64,000 nucleotides of DNA. Source: Lujinxingia vulgaris (GTDB taxonomy: Bacteria; Myxococcota_A; Bradymonadia; Bradymonadales; Bradymonadaceae). The stretch spans positions 1 to 64,000 of the forward strand of contig NZ_VOSM01000007.1 of assembly GCF_007997015.1 (NCBI RefSeq), in the 5' to 3' direction. The position numbers were made by a program, and so were the translations under genes. Every line of letters starts with the position of its first letter. Within the stretch, counting starts at the first letter, position 1. This document shows positions 26,947-37,011 of this stretch, piece by piece. Under the pieces are notes generated by a model. The model saw nothing but the letters and a program-made list of their open reading frames with translations, searched no databases and had not been told where the DNA came from.

Positions 26947-28620
26947 ATCGCACGCGAGATCTATGGCGAGACCACCGGCCTGAAATCCAGCCAGAAGCGC
27001 GCGCTGGAGAAGTTGTACCGACGAAAAATTGGCACCCTGGATGCGATAAGCCAGGAGTTCGCCACGCAGATGACCTTCATCTCCGAGGAGCTCAACCGGG
27101 TGGTCGCCGTGCTGGTGGACCGCTCCGGCAAGGTTGAGCATGTGATGCTCGGCGACAATCAGCGCGTCTACCTGCCGGATCTGGGGCGTCAGCGCGCCGG
27201 TCAGAGCCGCTTTCGCGGCGTGCGCCTGATCCGCACTCACCTGGGCGGCAAGGGGCGAGATGTTGAGCTCTCACGCGACGATCTCACCGACCTCTCCAAA
27301 CTGCAGCTCGACCTTGTGATGAGCATCGGGGTGGGACCGGGCGGCTACCCGGGCCAGGTGGCCTGGGCGCACCTTGTGCCGGAGAACCCCGAGCAGCGCA
27401 TCTGGGAGACCTACAAGGCCCCCAACCCGGCCGAAGTTGGCGTGAGCTTCACGCACTTCATCATGGAGCTCGAGGGCGAGTTCCAGCGTAAGGCGGCCGA
27501 CGTCATCACGACCGGGGGGCAGCCCGCGCTGCTGGCCTATGTGGCCACACCCGAGGGACGGCCCGAGGAGGTGGAGGTCGCCGAGATGCTCGAGCTCTGC
27601 CGCACCGCCGGCGTCGATGTGGTCGATACGCTCGTGCAGCGTCGCAGCGGCATGCACCCCAAATACGCCCTGGGCAAAGGTAAGATCGAGGAGCTCACGC
27701 TTCGGGCGCTGCAGCTCGACGTCGACCTCATCATCTTCGCCCAGGATTTGAGCCCCACCCAGCTGCGCGGCATTACCGATGAGACCGACATCAAGGTCAT
27801 CGACCGCACCCAGCTCATCCTCGACATCTTCGCGCAGCGCGCCACCTCCAGCGACGGTAAGGTGCAGGTGGAGCTGGCCCAGCTCAAATATAACCTGCCC
27901 CGGCTGCATAGCCGCAACACCGGCATGAGCCGCCTCACCGGTGGCATCGGCGGCCGTGGTCCCGGTGAGACGAAGCTGGAGATCAACCGACGTCGCGCCC
28001 GCGATCGCATCCGCTCGCTCGAAAAAGACATCGAGAATCTCAGCAAACAACGCGAGGTTCGCCGTGCTCGCCGCACCCGGAACCAGCTGCCCACGGTGAG
28101 CATTGTTGGCTACACCAACGCCGGAAAGTCGACGCTGCTCAACGCCCTGACGAACTCCGAGGTGCTCAGCGAAGATAAGCTCTTCGCCACTCTGCAGCCC
28201 ACTACGCGTAAGCTGCGTTTTCCCGACGAGCGCGAGATCATCTTCACCGACACCGTCGGTTTTATTCACGATCTTCCCGCCGACCTGGTCGCCGCCTTTA
28301 AGGCCACGCTCGAAGAGCTCGACGAGGCCGATATTCTGGTGCACCTGGTCGACGTCTCCGACGAGCGTTTCGACGATAAGATGGAGGCGGTCAACCGCAT
28401 CCTCACCGAGATCGGTCTGGGCGATAAGGAGCAGCTGCTCGTCTTTAATAAGAGCGATCTTCTGGAGCCTGGCGAGGCTGCCTCGGTGGCGCGGGCGTAC
28501 AACGCCATCGCCGTCTCGGCGCTGGATCGCGCCAGCACCGAGGCGCTCGTTGAGGAGCTGGAGACGCGCCTCTTCCGTCAGGCACGCCAGCGCGAGTCGT
28601 CGATGGAGGCGCGCCCCTGA
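26947..28620 (+). CDS. hflX: Ribosome-splitting GTPase HflX, apparent AUC start
   Basis: HflX binds 70S ribosomes and splits them under stress. The GTPase domain shows GYTNAGKSTLLN (about residue 385), DTVGF and NKSD. The HflX N-terminal domain precedes it, with an extra upstream region typical of delta-type HflX. Conserved-looking sequence, from memory of relatives (REIYGETTGLKSSQKRALE), starts 22 codons before the first ATG/GTG/TTG in frame (TTG 27013). The frame opens only after the TGA at 26941, and the only codon in good register with the strong AAGGAG (26933-26938, 8-nt spacer) is ATC at 26947 (ATC GCA CGC GAG). So either a rare AUC start is used or base 26949 differs from a true ATG. 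Length from 26947 is 557 aa. Confidence 0.85.
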   Translation: MAREIYGETTGLKSSQKRALEKLYRRKIGTLDAISQEFATQMTFISEELNRVVAVLVDRSGKVEHVMLGDNQRVYLPDLGRQRAGQSRFRGVRLIRTHLGGKGRDVELSRDDLTDLSKLQLDLVMSIGVGPGGYPGQVAWAHLVPENPEQRIWETYKAPNPAEVGVSFTHFIMELEGEFQRKAADVITTGGQPALLAYVATPEGRPEEVEVAEMLELCRTAGVDVVDTLVQRRSGMHPKYALGKGKIEELTLRALQLDVDLIIFAQDLSPTQLRGITDETDIKVIDRTQLILDIFAQRATSSDGKVQVELAQLKYNLPRLHSRNTGMSRLTGGIGGRGPGETKLEINRRRARDRIRSLEKDIENLSKQREVRRARRTRNQLPTVSIVGYTNAGKSTLLNALTNSEVLSEDKLFATLQPTTRKLRFPDEREIIFTDTVGFIHDLPADLVAAFKATLEELDEADILVHLVDVSDERFDDKMEAVNRILTEIGLGDKEQLLVFNKSDLLEPGEAASVARAYNAIAVSALDRASTEALVEELETRLFRQARQRESSMEARP

Positions 28621-28633
28621 GAGGCGCTGAGCC

Positions 28634-29827
28634 TTACTCTTTGGTGTCGGGCTTGAGGTAGGCTTTGCCGCCCTTGATGACGACCTGGAAGTCGACGTTG
28701 CGCGCGCCGCGGCTGCGCTGGAGCTCTTCGCGCTGGCGGTCCATGGAGCGTTTGACCGCGTCGTAGCTCAACTTATCGGTGGGCTCGTTGCAGCGGCGCT
28801 TGGCCTCAATGAGGCGCTCGTAGACCTGGCGCGCGTTATCATCGTCGGAGCTCGCCGGGCGGCGTACCACGCGGTGGCTGCCGGTGGTGCGGGTGCCCCC
28901 GGGGGTGGCGGGCGTCGAGGAGCTCTGGCGACGGATCGGCCCCGAAGAGGCGCGCTGAATGGAGCGGCTGGCGAGTTTTTCGCGCATCGCTTTCATCTTG
29001 GCGAGCTTGTCGTAGCTCGCGCCGCGCACACCGCTCTCGGCGTCGGACGAGGCGGCGGCAGTACTGGACGCTTCGTCGTCACCGCCGCGCTGCGCGAGTT
29101 TGCGGCGCATCGCGGCGAGTTTCTGGCTGCGCGGATCGCTCGGGGGCCGCTCGGCTGCGGGGGACGGGGCGGCTGCCGGCGTCGCTGGCGCTGAGGGCGC
29201 GGATGGGGTTGGTGCCGGAGCTGCTGCTGCGGGCTCATCGCCCACAAGCCCGAGTTGGCGCTGGATTTCGGCGAGCTTTTCGCGGCGGATGCGCTCGCGC
29301 TCAGCCTCATCGCGCTCGGCGCTGCTGGATGCGGAAGCCGCCGCTGCGGGAGCTGCCGGAGTGGGCTCAGAGGCCTCTACCGCCGAGATGGCGTCGCCAA
29401 GGATCGCGTCGAGATCGACCTCATCGAGCCCTTCGATGAAGTCGTTGTCCAGATCGATGTTGTAGGCCCCGTCGTCGTCGCGGGCCTCCCGGGCCTGGCG
29501 GCGCTCCTGGCGGCGTTCAGCCTTGTTGCGATCGCGCTTGTAGGTGCCTTCTTCGATCTGGCGAAGCGTGCGATCCCAATAGGTCTTGAAGGTCTGGAAG
29601 CGCTGGACTAAGGCTCGCAGACGGAACTTCTGGGCTGTGTTATTGATGAAGGTGTGCTCGAGCTCAAAGCTCAAGCGCACCACCTCCTGGCGCTGATGGC
29701 TGGGAGGGCGACGGTCCACGCCGTTAAAATAACGTTCGTAGAGCACGCGCAAACGATCGATCTGACGCTCCAGGTTGTTGAGCATCGCGTCGATTTCTGA
29801 CTGACTGAGCAGGTCACGTCCCGCCAT
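28634..29827 (-). CDS. MXAN_5187-like protein with FliM-like N-terminal motif
   Basis: This 397-aa cytoplasmic protein has a helical N-terminal domain (about 18-95; LRVLYERYFNGVDRR, then FRLRALVQRFQTFKTYWDR), which recalls the MXAN_5187 C-terminal-domain family of myxobacteria. A long Ala/Pro/Ser-rich, low-complexity middle follows, then a short conserved tail (DKLSYDAVKRSMDRQREEL and FQVVIKGGKAYLKP). The first 17 residues (MAGRDLLSQSEIDAMLN) strikingly resemble the CheY-P-binding N-terminus of FliM, SILSQAEIDALLN. It converges with hflX 13 bp away. Function unknown; a phospho-receiver partner is a guess. Confidence 0.75.
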   Translation of the reverse strand: MAGRDLLSQSEIDAMLNNLERQIDRLRVLYERYFNGVDRRPPSHQRQEVVRLSFELEHTFINNTAQKFRLRALVQRFQTFKTYWDRTLRQIEEGTYKRDRNKAERRQERRQAREARDDDGAYNIDLDNDFIEGLDEVDLDAILGDAISAVEASEPTPAAPAAAASASSSAERDEAERERIRREKLAEIQRQLGLVGDEPAAAAPAPTPSAPSAPATPAAAPSPAAERPPSDPRSQKLAAMRRKLAQRGGDDEASSTAAASSDAESGVRGASYDKLAKMKAMREKLASRSIQRASSGPIRRQSSSTPATPGGTRTTGSHRVVRRPASSDDDNARQVYERLIEAKRRCNEPTDKLSYDAVKRSMDRQREELQRSRGARNVDFQVVIKGGKAYLKPDTKE

Positions 29828-29886
29828 GGCTGCCGATCCTTGAGCTGTCTGTGGGAGGCCGTCGGGTCTCGGTAGTGTAACACCAG

Positions 29887-30870
29887 GTGAAGCCTTTGCA
29901 ATATGACCATCCGGTGAGTTTGAGTTGGGGAGGTCGCGCGATCGTGGCGCTGGCGCTTTTTGCGGCGCTGGGCGCTGGCTGCGATCGCGGGGCTGAGCCG
30001 GCGACGCCCTCGCCGAGCGATGAAGGGCCGGGAGAGCGTGTGGTGCGCGAAGACGCCACGCTCAGCGCCAACCTGCCCGAGCGGCCGGCGCGCATTGTGT
30101 CGCTGGCCCCCTCCACCACCGAGGTGCTTTATGCTCTGGGCGCTGGCGAGCGTGTGGTGGGTGTGACCCGTTATTGCGACTTCCCCGAGGAGGTGAGCGA
30201 GGTGCCGAAGATCGGCGGGATGCTCGATCCGGATCTCGAGGCCATCCTGGCCGCGCGCCCCGATCTTGTGGTGGGCGTGCAGGCCGGCGCCGATCATCAG
30301 GTCGCCGATCAGCTCCAGGAAGCCGGGGTGGCCTATGCTTTTGCGCGCGGTGATGATCTGAAATCGGCGCTGCACACCATCGAACTTCTGGGCGCCTGGA
30401 TCGGCGAGGATGAGGCCGGGCGCGAACTTCGCGCGCAGACCGAGCGCGGGATCGATGAGGTCTCCGAGCGGCTGCGCACGACACAGGGCGCCGCACCTCA
30501 ACGCGCGCTGCTGGCCTATGATCGCGAGCCGGTGGTCGTGGCCGGGCCGGGCTCCTTTGGCGATGAGTTGCTCGGGTTGGCGGGCCTTGAGAACGCCGCC
30601 GGCGACGCCACCACGGCCTACCCCGTGCTCGATATGGAGGCGGTGATTGAGGCTGGGCCGCAGCTCATTGTCGATGTCTCGCTCAACGTGAGCAGCGAGG
30701 AGGTGCTGGGCTTCTGGAAAAACTTCGACAGCCTCCCGGCGGTGCGAGAGGGGCGAGTGGTGCATCTTCCCGATGCGGTGATGATGCGCCCGGGGCCGCG
30801 CGTGCCGCAGGCGTTGGAGCTTCTGGGGGAGGCCGCGCGTGGTGCGGATTCGGGGCAGGAGGCCCGATGA
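29887..30870 (+). CDS. ABC importer substrate-binding lipoprotein (BtuF/FhuD-like)
   Basis: This 327-aa lipoprotein has the lipobox LGAGC. It belongs to the helical-backbone, cluster A-II type of periplasmic binding proteins: RIVSLAPSTTEVLYALGAGERVVGVTRYCDFP at the N-terminal lobe and VVHLPDAVMMRPGPRVPQAL near the end. This class binds cobalamin, siderophores or haem. Ligand cannot be told from sequence, although the SLAPSTTEVLYALG and TRYCDFP motifs are closest to BtuF. No cobalamin riboswitch is seen in the 60 bp upstream. ATGA overlap couples it to the permease gene. Confidence 0.88.
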   Translation: MKPLQYDHPVSLSWGGRAIVALALFAALGAGCDRGAEPATPSPSDEGPGERVVREDATLSANLPERPARIVSLAPSTTEVLYALGAGERVVGVTRYCDFPEEVSEVPKIGGMLDPDLEAILAARPDLVVGVQAGADHQVADQLQEAGVAYAFARGDDLKSALHTIELLGAWIGEDEAGRELRAQTERGIDEVSERLRTTQGAAPQRALLAYDREPVVVAGPGSFGDELLGLAGLENAAGDATTAYPVLDMEAVIEAGPQLIVDVSLNVSSEEVLGFWKNFDSLPAVREGRVVHLPDAVMMRPGPRVPQALELLGEAARGADSGQEAR

Positions 30871-31919
30871 TGCGCGCGGCGCTGACCCCGACGAAGATCG
30901 CGCTGTGCGCGGCGATCACGCTTGTGCTCTGGGCGCTCAGTGCGGCGCTGGGGTTGAGCTCGGGGAGCTCCGCGCTGGGTGGATATGATCTGGTAGCGCG
31001 CTGGTGGAGCGGCGAGCTCAGCTCCACGGAGCAGGCGATCTTATGGAGCGCGCGCCTGCCCCGGGTGGTCTTCGCAGGCGTGGTGGGTGCGGCGCTGGCC
31101 GCCGGCGGTGCGGTCTTTCAGGCCGTTCTCCGAAACCCCCTGGCCGATCCCTACATCCTGGGTGTGTCGGGAGGCGCGGCGCTGGGCGGCACGCTGCTCT
31201 TAACGCTCGGCAGCTTCAGCGTCGGCGTGCTCGCCATCGGCACCCCGCTCGCCGCCTTCGGCGGCGCGCTCGCTGCGCTCGCGGCGCTTTTTGCCGTGGC
31301 GCGCCAGGCGCCCTCCGGGCGCGGCGCGACCTATGTGCTCCTCTTAACCGGGGTGATCGTCAACGCCTTCGCTGCCTCGCTGATCATGTTTTTGCAGAGC
31401 GTCGTCTCCGCACAGAAAGCCCAGGAGATTCTGTTTTATCTGATGGGCTCGCTCAGCGTGGAGGGCACCGCCTGGCCGGTGATGCTGGGCGTAAGCGTGG
31501 TGATTGGTCTGTGCCTGGCTGCGCTCTTTGCCTACGCCCGCGACCTCAACGCGATGTCGCTCGGCGAAGAGGAGGCCGCCTACCTGGGCGTGGAGGTGGC
31601 AAAAGTGCAGCGCATCTGCCTGCTGCTGGCCAGCCTGGCGGTGGCCGTGGGTGTGGCCTTCTCGGGCATCATCGGCTTTGTGGGGCTGGTCGTGCCGCAC
31701 GCGATGCGCCTTGTGGTGGGCCCGGATCATCGGGTGCTGCTGCCGACCTCGGCGCTGGCCGGGGCGGCGTTTTTGACGCTGGCCGATGTCAGCGCGCGTA
31801 GCCTTTTCGGCGTGCTCGGCACGACGTTGCCAGTAGGCGTTTTGACCTCGATGATCGGCGCGCCGATGTTTCTGTACTTCTTATGGCGAGCGTTGCGTCG
31901 CGATGCGGGGTGGGCATGA
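30867..31919 (+). CDS. FecCD/BtuC-type ABC permease
   Basis: This 350-aa inner-membrane permease has about ten membrane segments. Family marks are RLPRVVFAGVVGAALAAGG, FQAVLRNPLADPYILGVSGGAALGG, and FVGLVVPHAMRLVVGPDHR, the ATPase-coupling loop. It is coupled by ATGA overlaps to both neighbours, so the three genes are translated as a unit. It imports cobalamin or a ferric siderophore across the inner membrane. Confidence 0.92.
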   Translation: MMRAALTPTKIALCAAITLVLWALSAALGLSSGSSALGGYDLVARWWSGELSSTEQAILWSARLPRVVFAGVVGAALAAGGAVFQAVLRNPLADPYILGVSGGAALGGTLLLTLGSFSVGVLAIGTPLAAFGGALAALAALFAVARQAPSGRGATYVLLLTGVIVNAFAASLIMFLQSVVSAQKAQEILFYLMGSLSVEGTAWPVMLGVSVVIGLCLAALFAYARDLNAMSLGEEEAAYLGVEVAKVQRICLLLASLAVAVGVAFSGIIGFVGLVVPHAMRLVVGPDHRVLLPTSALAGAAFLTLADVSARSLFGVLGTTLPVGVLTSMIGAPMFLYFLWRALRRDAGWA

Positions 31920-32701
31920 GCGAGCAAGGACGCGGACTTCCGCCGCTGCTGCGCCTCGACGGTGTGGGCGCACGTGTCGGCGATCGCACGCTCTTTGAGG
32001 GCTTGAGTTTCAGCGTTGAGGCGGGTGTTGCCTGGGCGGTCGTGGGGCCCAACGGGGTGGGGAAGACGACGCTGATGCGCGCCATCGCCGGGGTGCGCGC
32101 CGCCGATGAGGGGCAGGTGTGGCTGGGTGACCGGGAGCTCTCGGAGTATACGCGTCGCGAGATCGCCCGGGGGGTGGCGGTCGTCCCCCAGAGCTCCTCG
32201 CCAGTCTTTGAGTTCAGCGCGCTGGAGTTCGTATTGATGGGACTTCACGCCAGCCGCCCCCGCTTCAGCCTGCCCTCGTCGGCGGATCGGCAGCGCGCGC
32301 TTGACGCGCTCGCGCGCCTTGAGGTCGACGCGCTGGCCAATCGCCCCGTCTCTTCGCTCAGCGGTGGGGAGCGCCAGCGGGTGGTGATGGCCCGCGCGCT
32401 CGTTGCCGATGCGCCTCTCTGGCTTCTCGATGAGCCCACGGCAAACCTCGACCTTCGTCATCAGCTCAGGCTGCTGGAGGTCATGCGTCAACATGTGGAT
32501 CAGGGGGGCGCGGCGGTGGCGGTGCTGCACGACTTAAACCTCGTGCACCGCACCTTCGACCGGGTCTTGCTGCTGGCGTCGGGGCGCGCGCTGGGGTGGG
32601 GTCCGCCCGATGAGGTGCTCAATGAAGAAGATGTGAGCGAGGCCTTCGGGCTTCCCATGCGCCGCGTCCAGGTGGAAGGGCGCCAGGTGTGGCTGGCCTG
32701 A
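31916..32701 (+). CDS. ABC importer ATP-binding protein (BtuD/FecE-like)
   Basis: This 261-aa ATPase has Walker A GPNGVGKTT, the ABC signature LSGGERQRV, and Walker B WLLDEP. The start at 31916 overlaps the permease stop (ATGA); an in-frame upstream ATG at 31883 lies inside the permease gene. It powers the BtuF-BtuC-like importer. A hairpin covers its stop codon. Confidence 0.92.
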   Translation: MSEQGRGLPPLLRLDGVGARVGDRTLFEGLSFSVEAGVAWAVVGPNGVGKTTLMRAIAGVRAADEGQVWLGDRELSEYTRREIARGVAVVPQSSSPVFEFSALEFVLMGLHASRPRFSLPSSADRQRALDALARLEVDALANRPVSSLSGGERQRVVMARALVADAPLWLLDEPTANLDLRHQLRLLEVMRQHVDQGGAAVAVLHDLNLVHRTFDRVLLLASGRALGWGPPDEVLNEEDVSEAFGLPMRRVQVEGRQVWLA

Positions 32702-32716
32702 GCGGCCAGCCACACC
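32686..32716 (+). terminator. hairpin overlapping the ABC ATPase stop codon
   Basis: A perfect 13-bp stem (GGTGTGGCTGGCC/GGCCAGCCACACC) with a 5-nt loop contains the TGA stop. It is followed by CTTCGCTTAAAT, so the T tract is weak. It sits between convergent genes and may serve both. Confidence 0.6.
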
Positions 32717-32735
32717 CTTCGCTTAAATCAAACGA

Positions 32736-33890
<1,155 letters not shown>

Positions 33891-34032
33891 CGTAAAGGTT
33901 CTCCGTTTCTTCTCGCAGCGAGGCGGCTTCAAATGGCCGCTGAGTGAAAGACCCACCTCGTGCGTGGAGGTGGGCCGGGGTAAGCGGGTGCAAGAAACAC
34001 CCGAAAAAAACGTTTATTCGCGTCGGCCCGAA
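33891..34032 (-). promoter_or_regulatory. structured spacer ahead of metK
   Basis: Reading toward metK, there is a GGGTG/CACCC hairpin (34005-33989 area), then an 8-bp CCCACCTC/GAGGTGGG stem (33974-33952). After these comes CTCAGCG...CGCTG, which can pair as an alternative to an internal GCGGC/GCCGC stem. Mutually exclusive pairings near a biosynthetic gene suggest a leader regulator. I could not match it to a known SAM or SAH riboswitch. Confidence 0.35.
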
Positions 34033-35442
34033 TTATCCCTCGACAATCTCGCCGAGGAGCGTGTGGCTGGTGGCATCGGTGATGCGCACGTTCACAAAGT
34101 CGCCGGGCATCAGCTCGCGACCTTCGGGTTTGGGGAAGACCGTCATCTTGAAATCATCGCTTCGCCCGCAGAGGTCCGCCGCATCACGACGGCTCTCGCC
34201 CTCGACCATCACGCGCACCGTGGTGCCGATGCGATTCTGGAAGATCTCGGCGCTGATAGCCTCCTGACGCTCAATGAGCGAGGCAAGGCGGCGACCTTTG
34301 GTCTTCTCATCGAGCGTGTCCGGCAGCTTACGCGAGGCGTAGGTGCCGTCGCGCTCCGAATATTTGAAGAGGTAGGCAAAGTCGAAGCGGATGCGCTCCA
34401 GCGCGGCCACCGTCTCTTCGTAATCTTCCTCGGTCTCTCCGGGGAAGCCCACGATGATGTCGGTGGACATAGCGATGTCCGGGATCGCCGCGCGGATATC
34501 GTCGACGAGTTTGAAAAACTCCCCGCTGGTGTAGAGGCGCTTCATCTCTTCGAGCGTGCGGTCGGAGCCCGATTGCAGGGGCAGGTGCAGGTAGTTGCAG
34601 ATCTTATCGTGCTTCGCCATCGTCGCGATGAGCTTGGGCGTAAAGTCGGTGGGGTATGGCGAGGTGAAGCGCACGCGCTCGATGCCCTCGACCTTGACGA
34701 CCTCTTCGAGCAGGTCGGCAAAATCGGTGTCTTCGTGCTTGTAGGAGTTGACCGTCTGCCCCAGCAGCGTGACTTCTTTGTAGCCGCGGGCGGCCATGTC
34801 ACGGCACTGCGTCAGAATCTCCTCGGGGGAGACGCCGCGCTCGCGACCGCGCACAAAAGGCACGATGCAGAAGGTGCAGAATTTATCGCAGCCGCGCTGC
34901 ACGGTGACCCAGCCGCTGATGCCCGGACGACGCTCCGGGGTCAGCCCGGTGTAGGTCTCGGCACGGTCGAGTTTGACGTCGATCACCGGGTCGGCGTCGA
35001 CCTCCTGACATTGTTCCAGAAGCTCCGGAAGGCGCCGGTAGGCGTCGGGGCCGATGACCAGATCCACATAAGGCGCGCGCTCGGTGATAACCTCGCGCAG
35101 ACGCTCGGCCATGCACCCCGTCACACCCAGGATCACCTCGGGGCGCTCATTCTTATAGCGCAGAAGATGGGAAAGACGCCCAAAGACGCGCTCCTCGGCC
35201 CGCTCCCGCACCGCGCAGGTGTTGATGAGGATCACATCGGCCTCATCGTGGTTGGGCGCCGCGGTGTAGCCCCGGGTGCTCAGCACCCCGCCCATCAGCT
35301 CGCTGTCGGCCAGGTTCATCTGGCAGCCGTAGGTCTCAATAAAAACCCGCTTGCCAGGTCGCTGCCCCACGTTGGGCATCGTGTTGACCTCGCCATTATG
35401 CGCGTTCGGGTCGGCCTGCGTCGGATTGAGCGTGCTCGTCAT
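34033..35442 (-). CDS. miaB: tRNA-2-methylthio-N6-dimethylallyladenosine synthase MiaB
   Basis: This is a radical-SAM methylthiotransferase modifying A37 of tRNAs that read UNN codons. The protein is 469 aa. The N-terminal UPF0004 domain has ETYGCQMNLADSE. The radical-SAM CxxxCxxC is in CDKFCTFCIVPF; RGRERGVSPEEI follows; and a TRAM domain ends the protein. The start at 35442 (MTSTLNP) follows GGAAG; an ATG at 35454 is also in frame. Confidence 0.94.
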   Translation of the reverse strand: MTSTLNPTQADPNAHNGEVNTMPNVGQRPGKRVFIETYGCQMNLADSELMGGVLSTRGYTAAPNHDEADVILINTCAVRERAEERVFGRLSHLLRYKNERPEVILGVTGCMAERLREVITERAPYVDLVIGPDAYRRLPELLEQCQEVDADPVIDVKLDRAETYTGLTPERRPGISGWVTVQRGCDKFCTFCIVPFVRGRERGVSPEEILTQCRDMAARGYKEVTLLGQTVNSYKHEDTDFADLLEEVVKVEGIERVRFTSPYPTDFTPKLIATMAKHDKICNYLHLPLQSGSDRTLEEMKRLYTSGEFFKLVDDIRAAIPDIAMSTDIIVGFPGETEEDYEETVAALERIRFDFAYLFKYSERDGTYASRKLPDTLDEKTKGRRLASLIERQEAISAEIFQNRIGTTVRVMVEGESRRDAADLCGRSDDFKMTVFPKPEGRELMPGDFVNVRITDATSHTLLGEIVEG

Positions 35443-35530
35443 ATCTACTTCCACATCCCGCGGCGTCTTAATGCGTCGGCGTCTCGCGGTGAAAAGAGGA
35501 GCGTTATCAAGGGGTTGGCGGTCTTTTTTG

Positions 35531-35546
35531 GCGCGCGCACGCGCGC
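35531..35546. other. alternating GC tract
   Basis: GCGCGCGCACGCGCGC is a 16-bp purine-pyrimidine alternation upstream of miaB. It can also fold on itself. Confidence 0.4.
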
Positions 35547-35570
35547 CCCGCGCTTAAGAGGGCGAACCCT

Positions 35571-35604
35571 AGAAGAAGAGCCCCTGCGCGTCAACCGCGG
35601 GGGC
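35571..35604 (-). terminator. weak terminator after the haloperoxidase-like gene
   Basis: On the minus strand a 9-bp stem (arms 35604-35596 and 35588-35580) is followed by TCTTCTTCT. It lies about 80 bp after the stop at 35686. Confidence 0.4.
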
Positions 35605-35685
35605 GGCGCGCTTGTTTTTTTCAGGGGCGGAAAGGGGCGTGTGCCGAAGGTCGGCAATGGTGGTCACGCTCCTTCACGATGGATA

Positions 35686-37011
35686 TCACTCAGACATCCT
35701 TCGCGTCTCCACCCCCTCCAACAGATGCCCCGCCACACACTCGCCCTGGGGCATGCCGTAGTCGATGCCGATCGGGTAGTGGATGCCGCCGTAGAGGCGG
35801 GAGATGGCGGCTTCCTGGGCGGCGTGCTGGAAGTCGTCGAAGTGGCGCACTCCCAGACCCTGGGATTGATGGGTGCGGTCGGCGAAGGGAAAGGCGCCGA
35901 GCTGTTCGGTGAGCACGCGGGCGGCGGCGGCCGAAGCGTTGGAGTGGCCGGAGGTGTACTCGGGGAAGGGCGGTGTGCTGACGAGCGACGTCCAGTCTTC
36001 GTCGATGTGGTCGCGGATGTAGGTGACCGGGCGCAGGAGGTTGGAGCGGTATTTCTCGTCCCAGCAGGAGATGAAGGCGTCGGCCTGCACAAGTCCCAGG
36101 AGCGCGACGGTTTCGGCGCTGCGGTCGAGGCGCTCGTGGCGATCCGCCAGAACCTGTGCGGCGATGCGCATCCAGTGGCCCGGGGGAGTGGGGCTGGCGC
36201 CGACGTTATCGGCCCAGAAGTTGGCGATATGCTCTTGATCAGGCGTCAGAGTGCGTGAGGCGTTCCACACGGCGAGTGCCTGACGGTAAAGCGCGGAGTG
36301 CGGGAGGGTCTCAAAGGCGGGAGGGGGCGGCGGGGCGCAGGCGTTGGCCGCCGGCAGCGCGAAGGGACGAATGCGCCCCCAGCCCGGCAGAAGCGCCTGC
36401 ATGCCCTCGGCGGTGGGGCGCCAGGCGTGGGGCTCATCGGAGAACTCGTAGGTGACGGCCATCGCGTCGTCGTAGCCGTCGCCGTAGGCCCAGGCGTCGA
36501 TGACCTCGGCCACAAGCACGCCATAGGCGCGAGAGCGCTCGCGAACGTCGGCGCTGACCCCGGCCTCGGCGCGTTGCTGCATGCCCTCTTCGGCAAAATC
36601 TTTAAAGGCGCGGCGGCTCTCGTCGCTGACAAAGAGCAGCGGCATCAAATGCCCCATTGTGGCGTGCGCGACCGTGTAGAAGTCGTAGTCGACGCCGGGC
36701 TCCAGCGCCGGCAGCTCGCCCAGGCCTGCGAGCTGGCCGCCGAAGGACTGCTGACGAGGCATACCGCCGAGCAACGCCTCATAGAGGGCGACCCCGGAGT
36801 AGGCCAGAATGCGGGAGGTCTGCGGTGGGGTCAGGCCGTCGGCCTGCACCCGATCCAGGGTGAGATCCATCCAGCTCACCACCACATCGCCACGATCCTC
36901 GCCAATCGGCGTGGGGTGGCGTGGTGGCGCGTCGAGCGCCTCATCGCACCCTGATGTGAGGATGAGCGTTGCGCTGAGAAACACGGCGATGGCGAAGCTG
37001 TGAAGCTGCAT
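35686..37011 (-). CDS. Vanadium-haloperoxidase/PAP2-like lipoprotein
   Basis: This 441-aa lipoprotein has the lipobox LTSGC. It carries the three vanadate/phosphate-binding blocks of the vanadium haloperoxidase and acid-phosphatase superfamily, in order: [27 protein letters not shown], and [16 protein letters not shown]. Block 2 has TSGH where PSGH is usual. So it is either a peroxidase or a phosphatase. The start at 37011 follows GGGGGGAG; the open frame reaches back to 37092. Confidence 0.85.
   Translation of the reverse strand: MQLHSFAIAVFLSATLILTSGCDEALDAPPRHPTPIGEDRGDVVVSWMDLTLDRVQADGLTPPQTSRILAYSGVALYEALLGGMPRQQSFGGQLAGLGELPALEPGVDYDFYTVAHATMGHLMPLLFVSDESRRAFKDFAEEGMQQRAEAGVSADVRERSRAYGVLVAEVIDAWAYGDGYDDAMAVTYEFSDEPHAWRPTAEGMQALLPGWGRIRPFALPAANACAPPPPPAFETLPHSALYRQALAVWNASRTLTPDQEHIANFWADNVGASPTPPGHWMRIAAQVLADRHERLDRSAETVALLGLVQADAFISCWDEKYRSNLLRPVTYIRDHIDEDWTSLVSTPPFPEYTSGHSNASAAAARVLTEQLGAFPFADRTHQSQGLGVRHFDDFQHAAQEAAISRLYGGIHYPIGIDYGMPQGECVAGHLLEGVETRRMSE

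Noticed and set aside
26940-27137. GTG-started ORF plus frameshift as an alternative hflX start
   Set aside because: The GTG is only 1 nt from AAGGAG, and its frame does not contain HflX sequence; the in-frame ATC explains the homology without a frameshift.
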